Shown in pieces: positions 51,141 through 59,564 of a stretch of DNA of 64,000 nucleotides. The DNA is from Mumia sp. Pv4-285 (GTDB lineage Bacteria > Actinomycetota > Actinomycetes > Propionibacteriales > Nocardioidaceae): assembly GCF_041320275.1 (NCBI RefSeq), contig NZ_CP162023.1:992001-1056000 (forward strand), in the 5' to 3' direction. Below the pieces are notes generated by a model. That model was not told the origin of the DNA. It saw only the letters and a list, made by a program, of their open reading frames with translations, and made no database searches. How positions within the stretch are numbered: the stretch's first letter is position 1; every line of letters starts with the position of its first letter. The position numbers and the translations under genes were made by a program.

Positions 51141-52174
51141 CAGGCCATCATGTCGTGGACCAGCGGCGCGACCTGCGAGCCGTACAGCTCGATGCAGTGC
51201 AGGAGCTGCTCGTGGCGCATCGCGCCGTTCGCGTACTTCATGTCGAAGCGGCTGACGCCGAGGGCCGCCGCGTTGCGGGCGATCTTGCGCGCGACCGTCT
51301 CCGGCGAGCCGACGTACAGCGCACCGTCCGGGCTCGCCGCCTGGGCGAAGTCGTTGCGGGTCGCCGGCGGCCAGCCGCGCTCGCGTCCGATCTGCGTACG
51401 CTGCGCCATCCAGTGCGCGTAGAGCTCCTCGCGGGCCTGCTCGTCGGTGTCGGCGACGTAGCCGGGGGAGTGCATGCCGACCGGCAGCGGCGCGACGCCG
51501 TCCTCGGCGAGCCGGCGGCGGTAGTAGTCGGCGTACGGGGCGAACTGCAGCGGAGGCCCGCCGATGATCGCGAGCATCATCGGGATGCGATAGCGGACCG
51601 CGCGGTCCACGGAGGCGGGCGTGCCGCCGACGCCGATCCACGTGCGCAGACGACCGGACTCCGTCGGCGGATAGACGCGCTGGTCGGTCAGTGGCGGCCG
51701 GATCGATCCGGACCAGGTGACCGGCTCCTCGTCCAGCAGCGCCGCGAACAGGTCGAGCTTCTCGTCGAAGAGCACCTCGTAGTCGCCGAGGTCGAAGCCG
51801 AACAGGCCGAAGGACTCGACGAACGACCCGCGTCCGAGGATCACCTCCGCGCGCCCGTCGGACAGGGCGTCGAGCGTCGCGAACCGCTCGTAGACGCGGA
51901 TGGGGTCGTCGGAGCTCAGGACGGTGACGGCCGAGCCGAGGCGGATCCGCGTGGTCCGCCCGGCGATCGCGGCGAGCACGACGTCGGGGGCCGTGATCGC
52001 GAAGTCGGCGCGGTGGTGCTCGCCGAGGCCGATGAACGCACAGCCCACCTCGTCGGCGAGCACGGCCTGCTCGACGACCTGGCGGAGCACCTCGGGAGCA
52101 GGGACGGGGTTGCCTTCCGCGTCGGCCGCGATGTCGCCGAACGTGTCGAGGCCGAGCTCGATCTGGTCGCTCAC
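51140..52174 (-). CDS. LLM class flavin-dependent oxidoreductase
   Basis: A 344-residue luciferase-like monooxygenase. The TIM-barrel features are 'LGLDTFGDIAADAEGNPVPA', 'FIGLGEHHRADFAITAPDVV', 'RIRLGSAVTVLSSDDPIRVY' with 'VILGRGSFVESFGLFGFDLG', all typical of the family that uses FMN from a reductase or F420 in actinobacteria. The cofactor and substrate cannot be decided from sequence. GTG 52174 is preceded by a TAGCCT -10 box on this strand. The GNAT gene follows with a TGATG overlap. Confidence 0.9.
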   Translation of the reverse strand: MSDQIELGLDTFGDIAADAEGNPVPAPEVLRQVVEQAVLADEVGCAFIGLGEHHRADFAITAPDVVLAAIAGRTTRIRLGSAVTVLSSDDPIRVYERFATLDALSDGRAEVILGRGSFVESFGLFGFDLGDYEVLFDEKLDLFAALLDEEPVTWSGSIRPPLTDQRVYPPTESGRLRTWIGVGGTPASVDRAVRYRIPMMLAIIGGPPLQFAPYADYYRRRLAEDGVAPLPVGMHSPGYVADTDEQAREELYAHWMAQRTQIGRERGWPPATRNDFAQAASPDGALYVGSPETVARKIARNAAALGVSRFDMKYANGAMRHEQLLHCIELYGSQVAPLVHDMMA

Positions 52175-52180
52175 ACCACG

Positions 52181-52186
52181 AGGCTA
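52181..52186 (-). promoter_or_regulatory. -10 element TAGCCT of the leaderless LLM gene (minus strand)
   Basis: On the minus strand TAGCCT ends 6 nt before GTG 52174. A dispersed repeat begins 3 bp beyond it, in the region where a -35 would lie. Confidence 0.45.
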
Positions 52187-52188
52187 GT

Positions 52189-52268
52189 GGTCTCGATCGC
52201 TTCGCGCCTCGACCAGCGGATGGAGGGGCGTCGACCAGCGGATGGCTTCGCGCCTCGACCAGCGAGTG
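52189..52268. repeat. dispersed repeat copy with internal duplications
   Basis: GGTCTCGATCGCTTCGCGCC, then CTCGACCAGCGGATGGA, then GGGGCGTCGACCAGCGGATG, then GCTTCGCGCCTCGACCAGCG. The first 30 bp are identical to those at 62197. It fills the gap between the LLM gene and the HAD gene. Confidence 0.75.
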
Positions 52269-52307
52269 GGTGCGGGTCGGGCGCAAGCCGTGCGGGATAC
52301 TTCCGGC

Positions 52308-53111
52308 ATGAGCGAGAAGCGGCCCGTCACGACGTGGCTCACCGACATGGACGGCGTTCTCGTCCGCGAGGAGGACGCGATCCCCGGGGCCGCGGAGTTC
52401 CTCAGGCGGCTGACCGAGTCCGGATGCAAGTTCCTGGTCCTCACCAACAACTCGATCTACACCCCGCGCGACCTGCGGGCGCGTCTCGCCGAGTCAGGGC
52501 TCGACGTGCCGGAGGAGAACATCTGGACCTCCGCGCTCGCGACCGCCCAGTTCCTCTCCGACCAGCGACCCCGCGGGAGCGCGTACGTCGTCGGCGAGGC
52601 CGGCATGACGACGGCGCTGCACGAGGTGGGATACGTGCTCACCCGCAGCCGTCCGGACTACGTGGTGCTCGGCGAGACCCGCACGTACTCCTTCGAGGCG
52701 ATCACCACCGCCATCCAGCTGATCGTCAACGGTGCGCGGTTCATCGCCACCAACCCCGACTCGACTGGTCCCTCTCCCGCCGGTCCGCTCCCGGCGACGG
52801 GGTCGGTCGCCGCCCTGATCTCGCGGGCGACCGGGGTCGAGCCGTACTTCGTCGGCAAGCCCAACCCCCTGATGATGCGCAACGCCCTCAACCGCATCGA
52901 CGGGCACTCGGAGACCACCGTGATGATCGGTGACCGCATGGACACGGACGTAGTCTCGGGCATGGAAGCGGGACTGCGTACGATCCTGGTCCTGACCGGA
53001 TCGACCAGGCGCGACCAGATCGAGCGCTTCCCCTACCGACCGACGCGCGTCGTCGACTCCATCGCCGACCTGGTGGACGACATCGTGCCGCCGCCGACCG
53101 AACCGGAGTGA
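52308..53111 (+). CDS. HAD-IIA hydrolase (NagD-like)
   Basis: A 267-residue phosphatase of subfamily IIA. Motif I '[14 protein letters not shown]' near residue 12 (nucleophile and acid Asp), motif II 'FLVLTNNS' near 46, a C2-type cap (about 75-180), then '[17 protein letters not shown]' with motif III Lys near 187 and '[19 protein letters not shown]' as motif IV near 208. NagD-type enzymes dephosphorylate nucleotides or sugar phosphates; the substrate is unknown. ATG 52308 is taken because the longer frame runs into the dispersed repeat. The stop overlaps the next gene (GTGA). Confidence 0.9.
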   Translation: MSEKRPVTTWLTDMDGVLVREEDAIPGAAEFLRRLTESGCKFLVLTNNSIYTPRDLRARLAESGLDVPEENIWTSALATAQFLSDQRPRGSAYVVGEAGMTTALHEVGYVLTRSRPDYVVLGETRTYSFEAITTAIQLIVNGARFIATNPDSTGPSPAGPLPATGSVAALISRATGVEPYFVGKPNPLMMRNALNRIDGHSETTVMIGDRMDTDVVSGMEAGLRTILVLTGSTRRDQIERFPYRPTRVVDSIADLVDDIVPPPTEPE

Positions 53112-54187
53112 CCGTGAGCGAGCGCCGTACGATCCTCGATCCCCACGACCTCTACCGTGCGGCCGACGACCGGTACGTCGCCCTCGACGACGGTGGATCG
53201 GCTGCCTTCCGCCGGTGCGGGCGGTCCGGCCTGGAGCTTCCGGCGATCTCGCTCGGGCTCTGGCACAACTTCGGTGACGACAAGCCGCTCGCGACGCAAC
53301 GGGCGATCCTCCGCCGTGCGTTCGACCTGGGTGTCACGCACTTCGACCTCGCCAACAACTACGGCCCCCCGTACGGCGCCGCGGAGAAGAACTTCGGCCG
53401 CATCCTCGCGGAGGACTTCGCGCCGTACCGCAACGAGATCGTGATCTCGACGAAGGCCGGCTGGGACATGTGGCCGGGCCCGTACGGCTTCCTCGGGTCG
53501 CGCAAGTACCTGCTCGCGAGCCTCGACGACTCGCTCCAGCGGATGGGTCTCGACCACGTCGACATCTTCTACAGCCACCGCTTCGACCCGCACACGCCGC
53601 TCGAGGAGACGATGGGAGCCCTCGACGCCGCCGTACGCTCGGGCAAGGCGCGCTACGTCGGGATCAGCTCGTACGGTCCGGACCGCACCCGTGACGCCGT
53701 CGAGATCCTGCGAGACCTCGGCACGCCGCTGCTGATCCACCAGCCGTCGTACTCGATGCTCAACCGGTGGGTCGAGGACGGTCTCCTGGACGTCCTCGAG
53801 GAGTCCGGTGTGGGCGCCATCGCGTTCTCGCCGCTCGCCCAGGGCGTGCTGACCAGCCGTTACCTCGACGGCGTCCCGTCCGGATCGCGCGCCGCGCAGG
53901 ACAAGTCCCTCGATCCCGCGGTGGTGGAGGCCAACCTCGAGCACGTCCGCGGCCTCCAGGCGATCGCGCAGGAGCGCGGTCAGACGCTGGCGCAGATGGC
54001 GATCTCGTGGGTTCTCCGGTCGCCTCGGGTGACGTCCGCGCTGGTCGGCGCGTCGAGCGTCGCGCAGCTCGAGGACAGCCTCGGAGCCTTGCGCAGCACC
54101 CACTTCGACGACGACGAGCTGCGACGGATCGACGTGCACGCCGTCGAGGGAGACCTCAACCTGTGGGCGGGGTCGAGCGAGGCCTAA
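53108..54187 (+). CDS. aldo/keto reductase, YghZ/GPR type (L-glyceraldehyde 3-phosphate reductase-like)
   Basis: A 359-residue NADPH-dependent aldo/keto reductase of the AKR14/YghZ group (methylglyoxal and L-glyceraldehyde 3-phosphate detoxification). '[20 protein letters not shown]' opens it, '[20 protein letters not shown]' contains the catalytic Asp/Tyr region, '[20 protein letters not shown]' has the Lys, and '[20 protein letters not shown]' the His. '[20 protein letters not shown]' is the C-terminal cofactor region. These parts are YghZ-specific. GTG 53108 overlaps the HAD gene stop. Confidence 0.92.
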   Translation: MTVSERRTILDPHDLYRAADDRYVALDDGGSAAFRRCGRSGLELPAISLGLWHNFGDDKPLATQRAILRRAFDLGVTHFDLANNYGPPYGAAEKNFGRILAEDFAPYRNEIVISTKAGWDMWPGPYGFLGSRKYLLASLDDSLQRMGLDHVDIFYSHRFDPHTPLEETMGALDAAVRSGKARYVGISSYGPDRTRDAVEILRDLGTPLLIHQPSYSMLNRWVEDGLLDVLEESGVGAIAFSPLAQGVLTSRYLDGVPSGSRAAQDKSLDPAVVEANLEHVRGLQAIAQERGQTLAQMAISWVLRSPRVTSALVGASSVAQLEDSLGALRSTHFDDDELRRIDVHAVEGDLNLWAGSSEA

Positions 54188-54223
54188 AAAGGCATCTACT
54201 GGTCGCGACCCGCGGCCATCCGT

Positions 54224-54229
54224 TATCCT
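54224..54229 (+). promoter_or_regulatory. -10 element TATCCT of the leaderless upstream ORF
   Basis: TATCCT ends 6 nt before the ATG at 54236, the same geometry as the other leaderless promoters here. No clear -35 is seen. Confidence 0.45.
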
Positions 54230-54235
54230 TTCGTG

Positions 54236-54298
54236 ATGGAATCCCCCCGGTTCTGGCGCTCGACGCCCGTCGTCACACCTGGAGTTGCACCGCGGTGA
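54236..54298 (+). CDS. leaderless 20-residue upstream ORF
   Basis: ATG 54236 to TGA 54298 encodes MESPRFWRSTPVVTPGVAPR. The TATCCT box predicts an mRNA beginning at this ATG. Its stop overlaps the epimerase GTG at 54295 by four bases (GTGA), the coupling geometry used throughout the window. It has three Arg, five Pro and four Val codons and no obvious attenuator. It may only deliver ribosomes to the epimerase start, or may sense translation speed. A chance ORF cannot be excluded, but the two features coincide neatly. Confidence 0.5.
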   Translation: MESPRFWRSTPVVTPGVAPR

Positions 54299-55209
54299 GA
54301 GTCTTCGTCACAGGAGGCACAGGAGTCATGGGCCGCTCGGTGACGGCCGCACTGCACTCTGCGGGTCACGAGGTGGTGGCCCTTGCACGCAGCGAGGAGA
54401 GCGCGACGGTCCTCAGGTCGCGCGGCATCACACCCGCCCGAGCGAGCCTCTTCGATCGCGCCGGTCTCGTGGAGGCGATGAGCGGCTGCGAGGCGGTCGC
54501 GAACCTCGCCACCCACATCCCCGTCGGCAGCACCGGCATCCGCCCGGGCGCCTGGAAGTCGAACGACCGCATCCGTGTCGAGGGCTCGCGCAACGTGGCG
54601 GCAGCCGCCGCCGAGGCCGGGGTCGCCCGGCTGATCCAGGAGAGCGTGTCCTTCGTGTACGCCGACCAGGGCGAGCGCCTCGTCACCGAGGACAGCCCGA
54701 TCGCGGTGTCCTGCGCCGCGGAGCCCGTCGTCCTCGCGGAGTCGCACGCCGAGCAGTTCGCGACCAAGCACCGCGACGCCGTGATCCTCCGGTTCGGCAC
54801 GATCGTCGGCGACGACTCCTTCACCCGCTGGCGCCTCTCCCGCGCACGCGCCGGACAGGCCGTCGGCCTCGGCAAGCCGCAGTCCTGGACGCACGTCGTC
54901 CACACCGAGGACATCGGCGGCGCTGTCCTCACGGCGCTCACCGCCGAGTCCGGCACGTACAACGTCGGCGCGGAGCCTGTCCGCCGCGGCGAGCTCGTCG
55001 CGGCGTTCGCCGAGGCCGTCGGGCAGGAGCAGGCCGGCTTCTACCGCCGATTCGCACTACGGCTCGGCGGCGACCGCCTCGAGTGGATGACCCGCTCGCA
55101 GCGCGTCAGCTCGGAGCGCTTCCGCACCGTGACCGGCTGGAAGGCCGCACACCCGCAGTTCGACGCAGGGTGGCTGGCGCCCATGGTGTCCGAGGCCGCC
55201 AGTGCCTGA
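54295..55209 (+). CDS. NAD(P)-dependent epimerase/dehydratase-like SDR
   Basis: A 304-residue extended SDR. The Rossmann motif 'VRVFVTGGTGVMGRSVTAAL' starts at residue 1; 'EAMSGCEAVANLATHIPVGS' resembles the NmrA/isomerase subgroup, and a Tyr-x-x-x-Lys motif is not obvious in the expected place ('ESVSFVYADQGERLVTEDSP'), so activity may be atypical. The C-terminal half ends 'SERFRTVTGWKAAHPQFDAG', like NAD-dependent epimerases of mycobacteria. GTG 54295 overlaps the upstream ORF stop; a GGAG lies 10 nt before it. Its own stop is overlapped 8 bp by the next gene. Confidence 0.82.
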   Translation: MRVFVTGGTGVMGRSVTAALHSAGHEVVALARSEESATVLRSRGITPARASLFDRAGLVEAMSGCEAVANLATHIPVGSTGIRPGAWKSNDRIRVEGSRNVAAAAAEAGVARLIQESVSFVYADQGERLVTEDSPIAVSCAAEPVVLAESHAEQFATKHRDAVILRFGTIVGDDSFTRWRLSRARAGQAVGLGKPQSWTHVVHTEDIGGAVLTALTAESGTYNVGAEPVRRGELVAAFAEAVGQEQAGFYRRFALRLGGDRLEWMTRSQRVSSERFRTVTGWKAAHPQFDAGWLAPMVSEAASA

Positions 55210-55393
55210 CGGTGCACCGAAGGGTCGCACGCCCGAGGAAGAGCGGCGGCGCCGCCTGCGTGCGGCGCGTCTGCTCGGCGAGGTCGTCCCGGAGACGACG
55301 CGCGACGAGACCTCCGAGGGCTGGAGCGAGCGCGACAGCGGCGGCCGCGACGACGAGCTGCGCCGCGACGTGCCGCCGCACCACGGCGGCTGA
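55202..55393 (+). CDS. conserved small acidic/basic hypothetical protein (63 aa)
   Basis: A 63-residue hydrophilic protein, start GTG 55202 inside the end of the epimerase gene (8-bp overlap). It has a basic segment ('EEERRRRLRAARLLGEVVPE') and an acidic tail ending 'ELRRDVPPHHGG'. The pattern 'R-R-x-R-L..A.LLGEV.PETTRDE...P-P-H-H' recurs, from memory, in small proteins of Nocardioidaceae-type genomes. Function is unknown. The overlap and close spacing support real translation as part of the epimerase transcript. Confidence 0.7.
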   Translation: MPDGAPKGRTPEEERRRRLRAARLLGEVVPETTRDETSEGWSERDSGGRDDELRRDVPPHHGG

Positions 55394-55428
55394 GCCGCCG
55401 CCTGCCACCTCGGTCCGCGACCGACCGG

Positions 55429-55839
55429 TCAGCCGTCGCCGCGCTCGCGGCTCGCGCGGAGCTCGTCGCGGATCTCGCGCAGCAGCGCGATGTCCTCGGG
55501 CGGCGGAGCGTCGTCGGACGCCCGTGCGAACTTCGCGCGGACCTGGTTCATCGGCACCACGAGGATGAAGTAGAGGACGGCCGCGATGATCGCGAAGTTG
55601 ATCAGCGCCGTGATGAACGCCCCGACGTTGACGAAGGTCGCCGCGTTGCCGCTGACGATCGTGAACCCGAAGCCGAGCTCGTCGTCGCCACCGACGGAGG
55701 CGAGGAGCGGGTTGATGAACGACTCCGTGAACGACGTCACCAGAGCGGTGACCGCGGTGCCCATGACCACGGCGACCGCGAGGTCCACGACGTTGCCGCG
55801 TAGGAGGAATTCCTTGAACCCTGAGACCATCCCTGCCAT
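55429..55839 (-). CDS. mscL: large-conductance mechanosensitive channel
   Basis: A 136-residue MscL that opens under membrane tension to release solutes in hypo-osmotic shock. 'SGFKEFLLRGNVVDLAVAVV' and 'MGTAVTALVTSFTESFINPL' are the first helix and pore, 'VGAFITALINFAIIAAVLYF' the second transmembrane helix, and the C-terminal helix with acidic and Arg residues follows. ATG 55839 is chosen because GGAGG lies 8 nt before it; an in-frame upstream start exists at 55878. The neighbouring SAF, FmdB and 5-FCL genes are also found near mscL in mycobacteria. Confidence 0.96.
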   Translation of the reverse strand: MAGMVSGFKEFLLRGNVVDLAVAVVMGTAVTALVTSFTESFINPLLASVGGDDELGFGFTIVSGNAATFVNVGAFITALINFAIIAAVLYFILVVPMNQVRAKFARASDDAPPPEDIALLREIRDELRASRERGDG

Positions 55840-55911
55840 CTTCTGAGCCTCCCGTGACGTGGTTTGTGGGTCCACCACATCACGGAACGCCGCTCTCGGA
55901 AACCGACGCCG

Positions 55912-56535
55912 TCATGCGACGACGGTCACGGCGAGGTGCCACGACACACCGGCGCCCGAGAGCGTACGAGCTGTCTCGGCCCCGACGGCGAGGACGAGCA
56001 CCGCCTTGTCGTCGCCCTCGTCGGACGGCATGGCGGCGACCTGGGCCCGTCGAGCCAGCACTCTCGGCGCACTCGTCCCGCGAGGGTCCGTGCCGACGAC
56101 GTCGACCGAGTCACCCACCCGTACGGCGGCGACGCCCGCGGCGTCCGCCACGCGAACGCTCACGAGCGCGCTGCCGCGGCGGTAGCCCTCGAGGAGGCCC
56201 GGTCCGACCAACGACAGCCGGGTGATCAACCCGCCTCGAGGCACGGGGGCCGCGACGATCCGACCACGGGTGTCGTCGATCGACGCGATCGCGCCCTCGG
56301 GAACCACCCGGACGGGCACCGCGGTGACCTCGACGTCGCCGGGGCGCACCACGCTCCCGGACCGCAGGGTGGTGGTGGCGACGAGGACCTCCTGCGTCGG
56401 GCCCGGATCCGGCTGCGCCGCGTGGACGGTCGCCACCACGGCACCGGCCGCGCACAGGGCGGCCACCGGTCGCCGGTGGGTCCGGAGCCGACGGCGCAGC
56501 GACGTCCACAGGTCGGCGAGCGGTGAGTCGGCCAT
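55912..56535 (-). CDS. SAF domain protein (CpaB/RcpC-like)
   Basis: A 207-residue protein with one N-terminal hydrophobic stretch ('PVAALCAAGAVVATVHAA', about 24-41), then a SAF domain: 'VLVATTTLRSGSVVRPGDVE', 'AIASIDDTRGRIVAAPVPRG' and 'LITRLSLVGPGLLEGYRRGS'. It resembles the SAF/CpaB-RcpC proteins that associate with pilus assembly or the cell wall. No pilus gene is nearby, so the role is unknown. The gene is between mscL and fmdB, a frequent actinobacterial arrangement. ATG 56535 is preferred over the more upstream start at 56589. Confidence 0.82.
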   Translation of the reverse strand: MADSPLADLWTSLRRRLRTHRRPVAALCAAGAVVATVHAAQPDPGPTQEVLVATTTLRSGSVVRPGDVEVTAVPVRVVPEGAIASIDDTRGRIVAAPVPRGGLITRLSLVGPGLLEGYRRGSALVSVRVADAAGVAAVRVGDSVDVVGTDPRGTSAPRVLARRAQVAAMPSDEGDDKAVLVLAVGAETARTLSGAGVSWHLAVTVVA

Positions 56536-56652
56536 GGAGGCACTCTCGCGCGCCAGGGGCGCACCGCGAGCGCGTCGTCCACAGGCCACGAAACGAGCGA
56601 CCCCGCCTCCACAGGGAGACGGGGTCGGCAGCAGTGCTCGGTGAGCGCGACG

Positions 56653-56976
56653 TCAGGCGCTCGTGGACGCCGCCGGGGTCGAGGAGCCGCTGGAGGTCGT
56701 CGAGCTGCTCGTGGTCGACGAGCCGGAGCTCGTGGAAGTCGTGGAGTCGGAGGACGACGCGGTGCCGGACGTGGCGGCGGTCGAGGTGCTCGACGAGGCC
56801 GACCGGCTGTCGTTGCGGTAGAAGCCGCTGCCCTTGAACACGACACCCACCGCGTTGAACACCTTGCGGAGGCGTCCGTCGCAGGCGGGGCAGACGGTCA
56901 GGGCATCCTCGGAGAAGCTCTGCTGCACCTCCAGCGGCTCGCCGCATTCGGTGCACTGGTACTGGTATGTCGGCAC
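56653..56976 (-). CDS. FmdB family zinc-ribbon protein with Ser/Thr-rich tail
   Basis: A 107-residue protein. The N-terminal zinc ribbon is complete: 'MPTYQYQCTECGEPLEVQQS' then 'ALTVCPACDGRLRKVFNAVG', giving two Cys pairs. 'VVFKGSGFYRND' finishes the domain. Residues 60-107 are almost only Ser, Thr, Ala and Gly, a disordered tail in the style of the mycobacterial 'serine-rich' homologue. The function of FmdB-like regulators is not settled. GTG 56976 has AAGGA 9 nt upstream. It is next to the SAF gene. Confidence 0.88.
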   Translation of the reverse strand: MPTYQYQCTECGEPLEVQQSFSEDALTVCPACDGRLRKVFNAVGVVFKGSGFYRNDSRSASSSTSTAATSGTASSSDSTTSTSSGSSTTSSSTTSSGSSTPAASTSA

Positions 56977-57122
56977 GGTCGTCGTCCTTCGGCACTCACG
57001 CGTTCGGCCACCCCGGGCGGGTGGCCGAACCGATTCCAGCGCCCATTGTGCGGGGCGCCACTCCCTAGAACCAAGTCGGGCCGCCCTTGATTCCCGGAAC
57101 GCCCGGGTAGGATCGCCTCCTG

Positions 57123-58505
57123 ATGACCGAGTGGTTACTCCTTCTCACGTCCTTCCTCCTCATGCTGGCCTGCGGTGTCTTCGTCGCCGCCGAGTTCTCG
57201 TTCGTCACCGTCGACCGACCCTCCGTCGACCGCGCTGCCGAGTCCGGAGACCGCCGCGCGGTGGGCCTCCTCAAGGGCCTCCGCACCCTGTCCACCCAGC
57301 TCAGCAGCGCACAGCTGGGCATCACGATCACCAACCTCGCGATCGGGTTCCTGGCCGAGCCCGCGATCGGGCAGCTGATCCGCGGCCCCCTCGAGGACCT
57401 CGGCGTCACCGGGTCGTCCTTGTCGGCGACCTCGTACGCGGTCGCGCTGCTGCTGAGCACCTTCGTCACGATGCTGGTCGGGGAGCTCATCCCCAAGAAC
57501 CTTGCGCTCTCGGTCCCGATGGCGACAGCCCGAGCCGTGCAGGGGCTGCAACGTGGCTTCACCACCGCGATGGCATGGCCGATCCGCGGGCTCAACGGGT
57601 CCGCGAACGCTCTGCTGCGTGGCATCGGGATCGAACCCCAGGAGGAGCTGCGGTCGGCACGCTCGCCGTACGAGCTGAGCTCTCTCGTGCAGCGGTCGGC
57701 CGACGTGGGCGCGCTCGCCCGCCCGACGGCGGATCTCGTGGCACGGTCGATCGCCTTCGGTGACCGCACCGCCGCGGACGTCCTGACCCCGCGGGTCCGC
57801 GTGAAGTTCCTCGACCGGCGCGACACCGCCCAGGATCTCCTCGACGCGGTCAGCGCGACCGGGCACTCGCGGTTCCCGGTGACCGGCGACAACCACGACG
57901 ACCTCGTGGGCGTGGTCCACGTCAAGGACGCTGTCGCTGTCGCCCCCGACCGTCGCCGTACGGTCCGGCTGTCCGAGCTCGCCGCACCTGCGCTGACGGT
58001 GCCCGACTCGATCGAGCTCGACCCTCTCCTGGTCCTCCTGCGCGGACAGCGCCTCCAGATCGCGGTCGTGCTCGACGAGTACGGCGGCACCGACGGCGTC
58101 GTCACGCTCGAGGACCTCGTCGAGGAGATCGTCGGCGACATCGACGACGAGCACGACCGCGCCACCGCGCGCCTGCGGTCGCGGCGCGACGGCACGTGGG
58201 TGCTCTCGGGGATGCTCCGACCCGACGAGGTCCGGATGCAGACCGGCGTGCCGCTCCCCGAGGGCGACGACTACGAGACGGTCGCCGGGCTCATCACCCA
58301 GGAGCTGGGCCGGCTTGCCGAGGTCGGAGACGAGGTGTCGCTCGTCGCGCCGGTCGTGGCAGGTGAGTCGGTCGCGACGCTCGACGTGCGCCTGCGGGTC
58401 GACCGCATGGACGGCCGGCGCATCGACCGGGTCATCCTGGCGGTCGATCCCGACCCCGAGGACACCCTCTCCGAAGGCTCGCCCGATGAGGAGGGCGGCC
58501 GATGA
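57123..58505 (+). CDS. CNNM/CorC-type transporter (DUF21-CBS), first copy
   Basis: A 460-residue membrane protein of the HlyC/CorC (CNNM) family. DUF21 membrane domain (about 1-200: 'LTSFLLMLACGVFVAAEFSF', 'SSAQLGITITNLAIGFLAEP', 'ELIPKNLALSVPMATARAVQ'), two CBS domains (about 210-330; 'SATGHSRFPVTGDNHDDLVG'), and a C-terminal CorC_HlyC domain (about 350-440). CNNM proteins move Mg2+ or related ions. It overlaps a second family member (ATGA), likely forming a hetero-oligomer. An imperfect TTGATT-N15-TAGGAT (57087-57113) could be its promoter. Confidence 0.92.
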   Translation: MTEWLLLLTSFLLMLACGVFVAAEFSFVTVDRPSVDRAAESGDRRAVGLLKGLRTLSTQLSSAQLGITITNLAIGFLAEPAIGQLIRGPLEDLGVTGSSLSATSYAVALLLSTFVTMLVGELIPKNLALSVPMATARAVQGLQRGFTTAMAWPIRGLNGSANALLRGIGIEPQEELRSARSPYELSSLVQRSADVGALARPTADLVARSIAFGDRTAADVLTPRVRVKFLDRRDTAQDLLDAVSATGHSRFPVTGDNHDDLVGVVHVKDAVAVAPDRRRTVRLSELAAPALTVPDSIELDPLLVLLRGQRLQIAVVLDEYGGTDGVVTLEDLVEEIVGDIDDEHDRATARLRSRRDGTWVLSGMLRPDEVRMQTGVPLPEGDDYETVAGLITQELGRLAEVGDEVSLVAPVVAGESVATLDVRLRVDRMDGRRIDRVILAVDPDPEDTLSEGSPDEEGGR

Positions 58506-59548
58506 ACCCCGTCCTCGCGATCGCGCTCGTCGTCGTCCTGCTCGCCCTCAACGCGTTGTTCGTGGCCGCGGAGTTCGCGCTGATCTCCGCCCGCCGCACG
58601 CAGCTCGAGCCGAAGGCGCAATCCGGGTCCGCCCCCGCCCGGCTCGCGATCCGTGCCATGGAGCGCGTCAGCCTCGCGATGGCCGCGGCGCAGCTCGGCA
58701 TCACGCTGTGCTCGCTCGGCCTGGGCGCCGTCGGCGAGCCGGCGATCGCGCACCTCTTCGAGCCGGTCTTCGACGCGCTCGGCGTGCCGCACGGCATGGT
58801 CCACCCGATCTCCTTCGTGATCGCGATGACGATCGTCACCTACCTGCACGTGGTGCTGGGCGAGATGGTCCCGAAGAACATCGCGCTCGCCGGCCCCGAT
58901 CGCGCCGTCCTGTGGCTCGGTCCGTTCATGCTCGGGGTCATCTGGCTGCTGAAGCCGTTCGTCGTCGCCCTCAACGCCATCGCCAACGGCGCGGTCCGCC
59001 TCGTACGCCTCGAGCCCAAGGACGAGGTCGGCAGCACCTTCACGTCCGACGAGGTCGCGGGGCTCCTTCACGAGTCGCACCGCGAGGGGCTGCTCGACTC
59101 CGAGGAGTACGAGCTGGTGTCGGGCGCCCTCGGTTTCGAGGCCGGGTCGATCGACCGGGTCCTGCTGCCGCGCGCCGATCTGGTCACCGTGCCGGTCGGC
59201 GCCTCGCGGGCCGACGTGGAGGATGCGTGCGCCCGTACGGGGTTCTCCCGGTTCCCGGTGACCGACTCCAGTGACGGGCTGGTCGGCTACGTCCACATCA
59301 AGGACGCCCTCGAGGTGTCGGAGCCGGCGCGGCCGATCCCGGCCAAGTGGCTGCGACCGCTCGGGTCGGTACGCCAGGGGTCGCGGTTGTACGACGCGCT
59401 CCGCCTGATGCAGCTCCGAGGCGCTCACATGGCGCGTGTCGTCGGCGACGACGGCGAGGAGCTGGGCGTCGTGATGCTCGAGGACGTGCTCGAGGAGCTG
59501 GTCGGAGAGGTCCGTGATCCGTCCCGCCGTGTCGCCGAGGGACGGTGA
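58502..59548 (+). CDS. CNNM/CorC-type transporter (DUF21-CBS), second copy
   Basis: A 348-residue paralogue of the preceding gene: DUF21 domain (about 1-190; 'LNALFVAAEFALISARRTQL', 'AAAQLGITLCSLGLGAVGEP', 'VVLGEMVPKNIALAGPDRAV') and two CBS domains (about 210-330; 'RTGFSRFPVTDSSDGLVGYV'). It lacks the CorC_HlyC domain. The pair is translationally coupled (ATGA), a common actinobacterial arrangement. Mg2+ or Co2+ efflux/homeostasis is the usual proposal for the family. Confidence 0.92.
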   Translation: MNPVLAIALVVVLLALNALFVAAEFALISARRTQLEPKAQSGSAPARLAIRAMERVSLAMAAAQLGITLCSLGLGAVGEPAIAHLFEPVFDALGVPHGMVHPISFVIAMTIVTYLHVVLGEMVPKNIALAGPDRAVLWLGPFMLGVIWLLKPFVVALNAIANGAVRLVRLEPKDEVGSTFTSDEVAGLLHESHREGLLDSEEYELVSGALGFEAGSIDRVLLPRADLVTVPVGASRADVEDACARTGFSRFPVTDSSDGLVGYVHIKDALEVSEPARPIPAKWLRPLGSVRQGSRLYDALRLMQLRGAHMARVVGDDGEELGVVMLEDVLEELVGEVRDPSRRVAEGR

Positions 59549-59564
59549 GCGGCAGAATGCTCGG

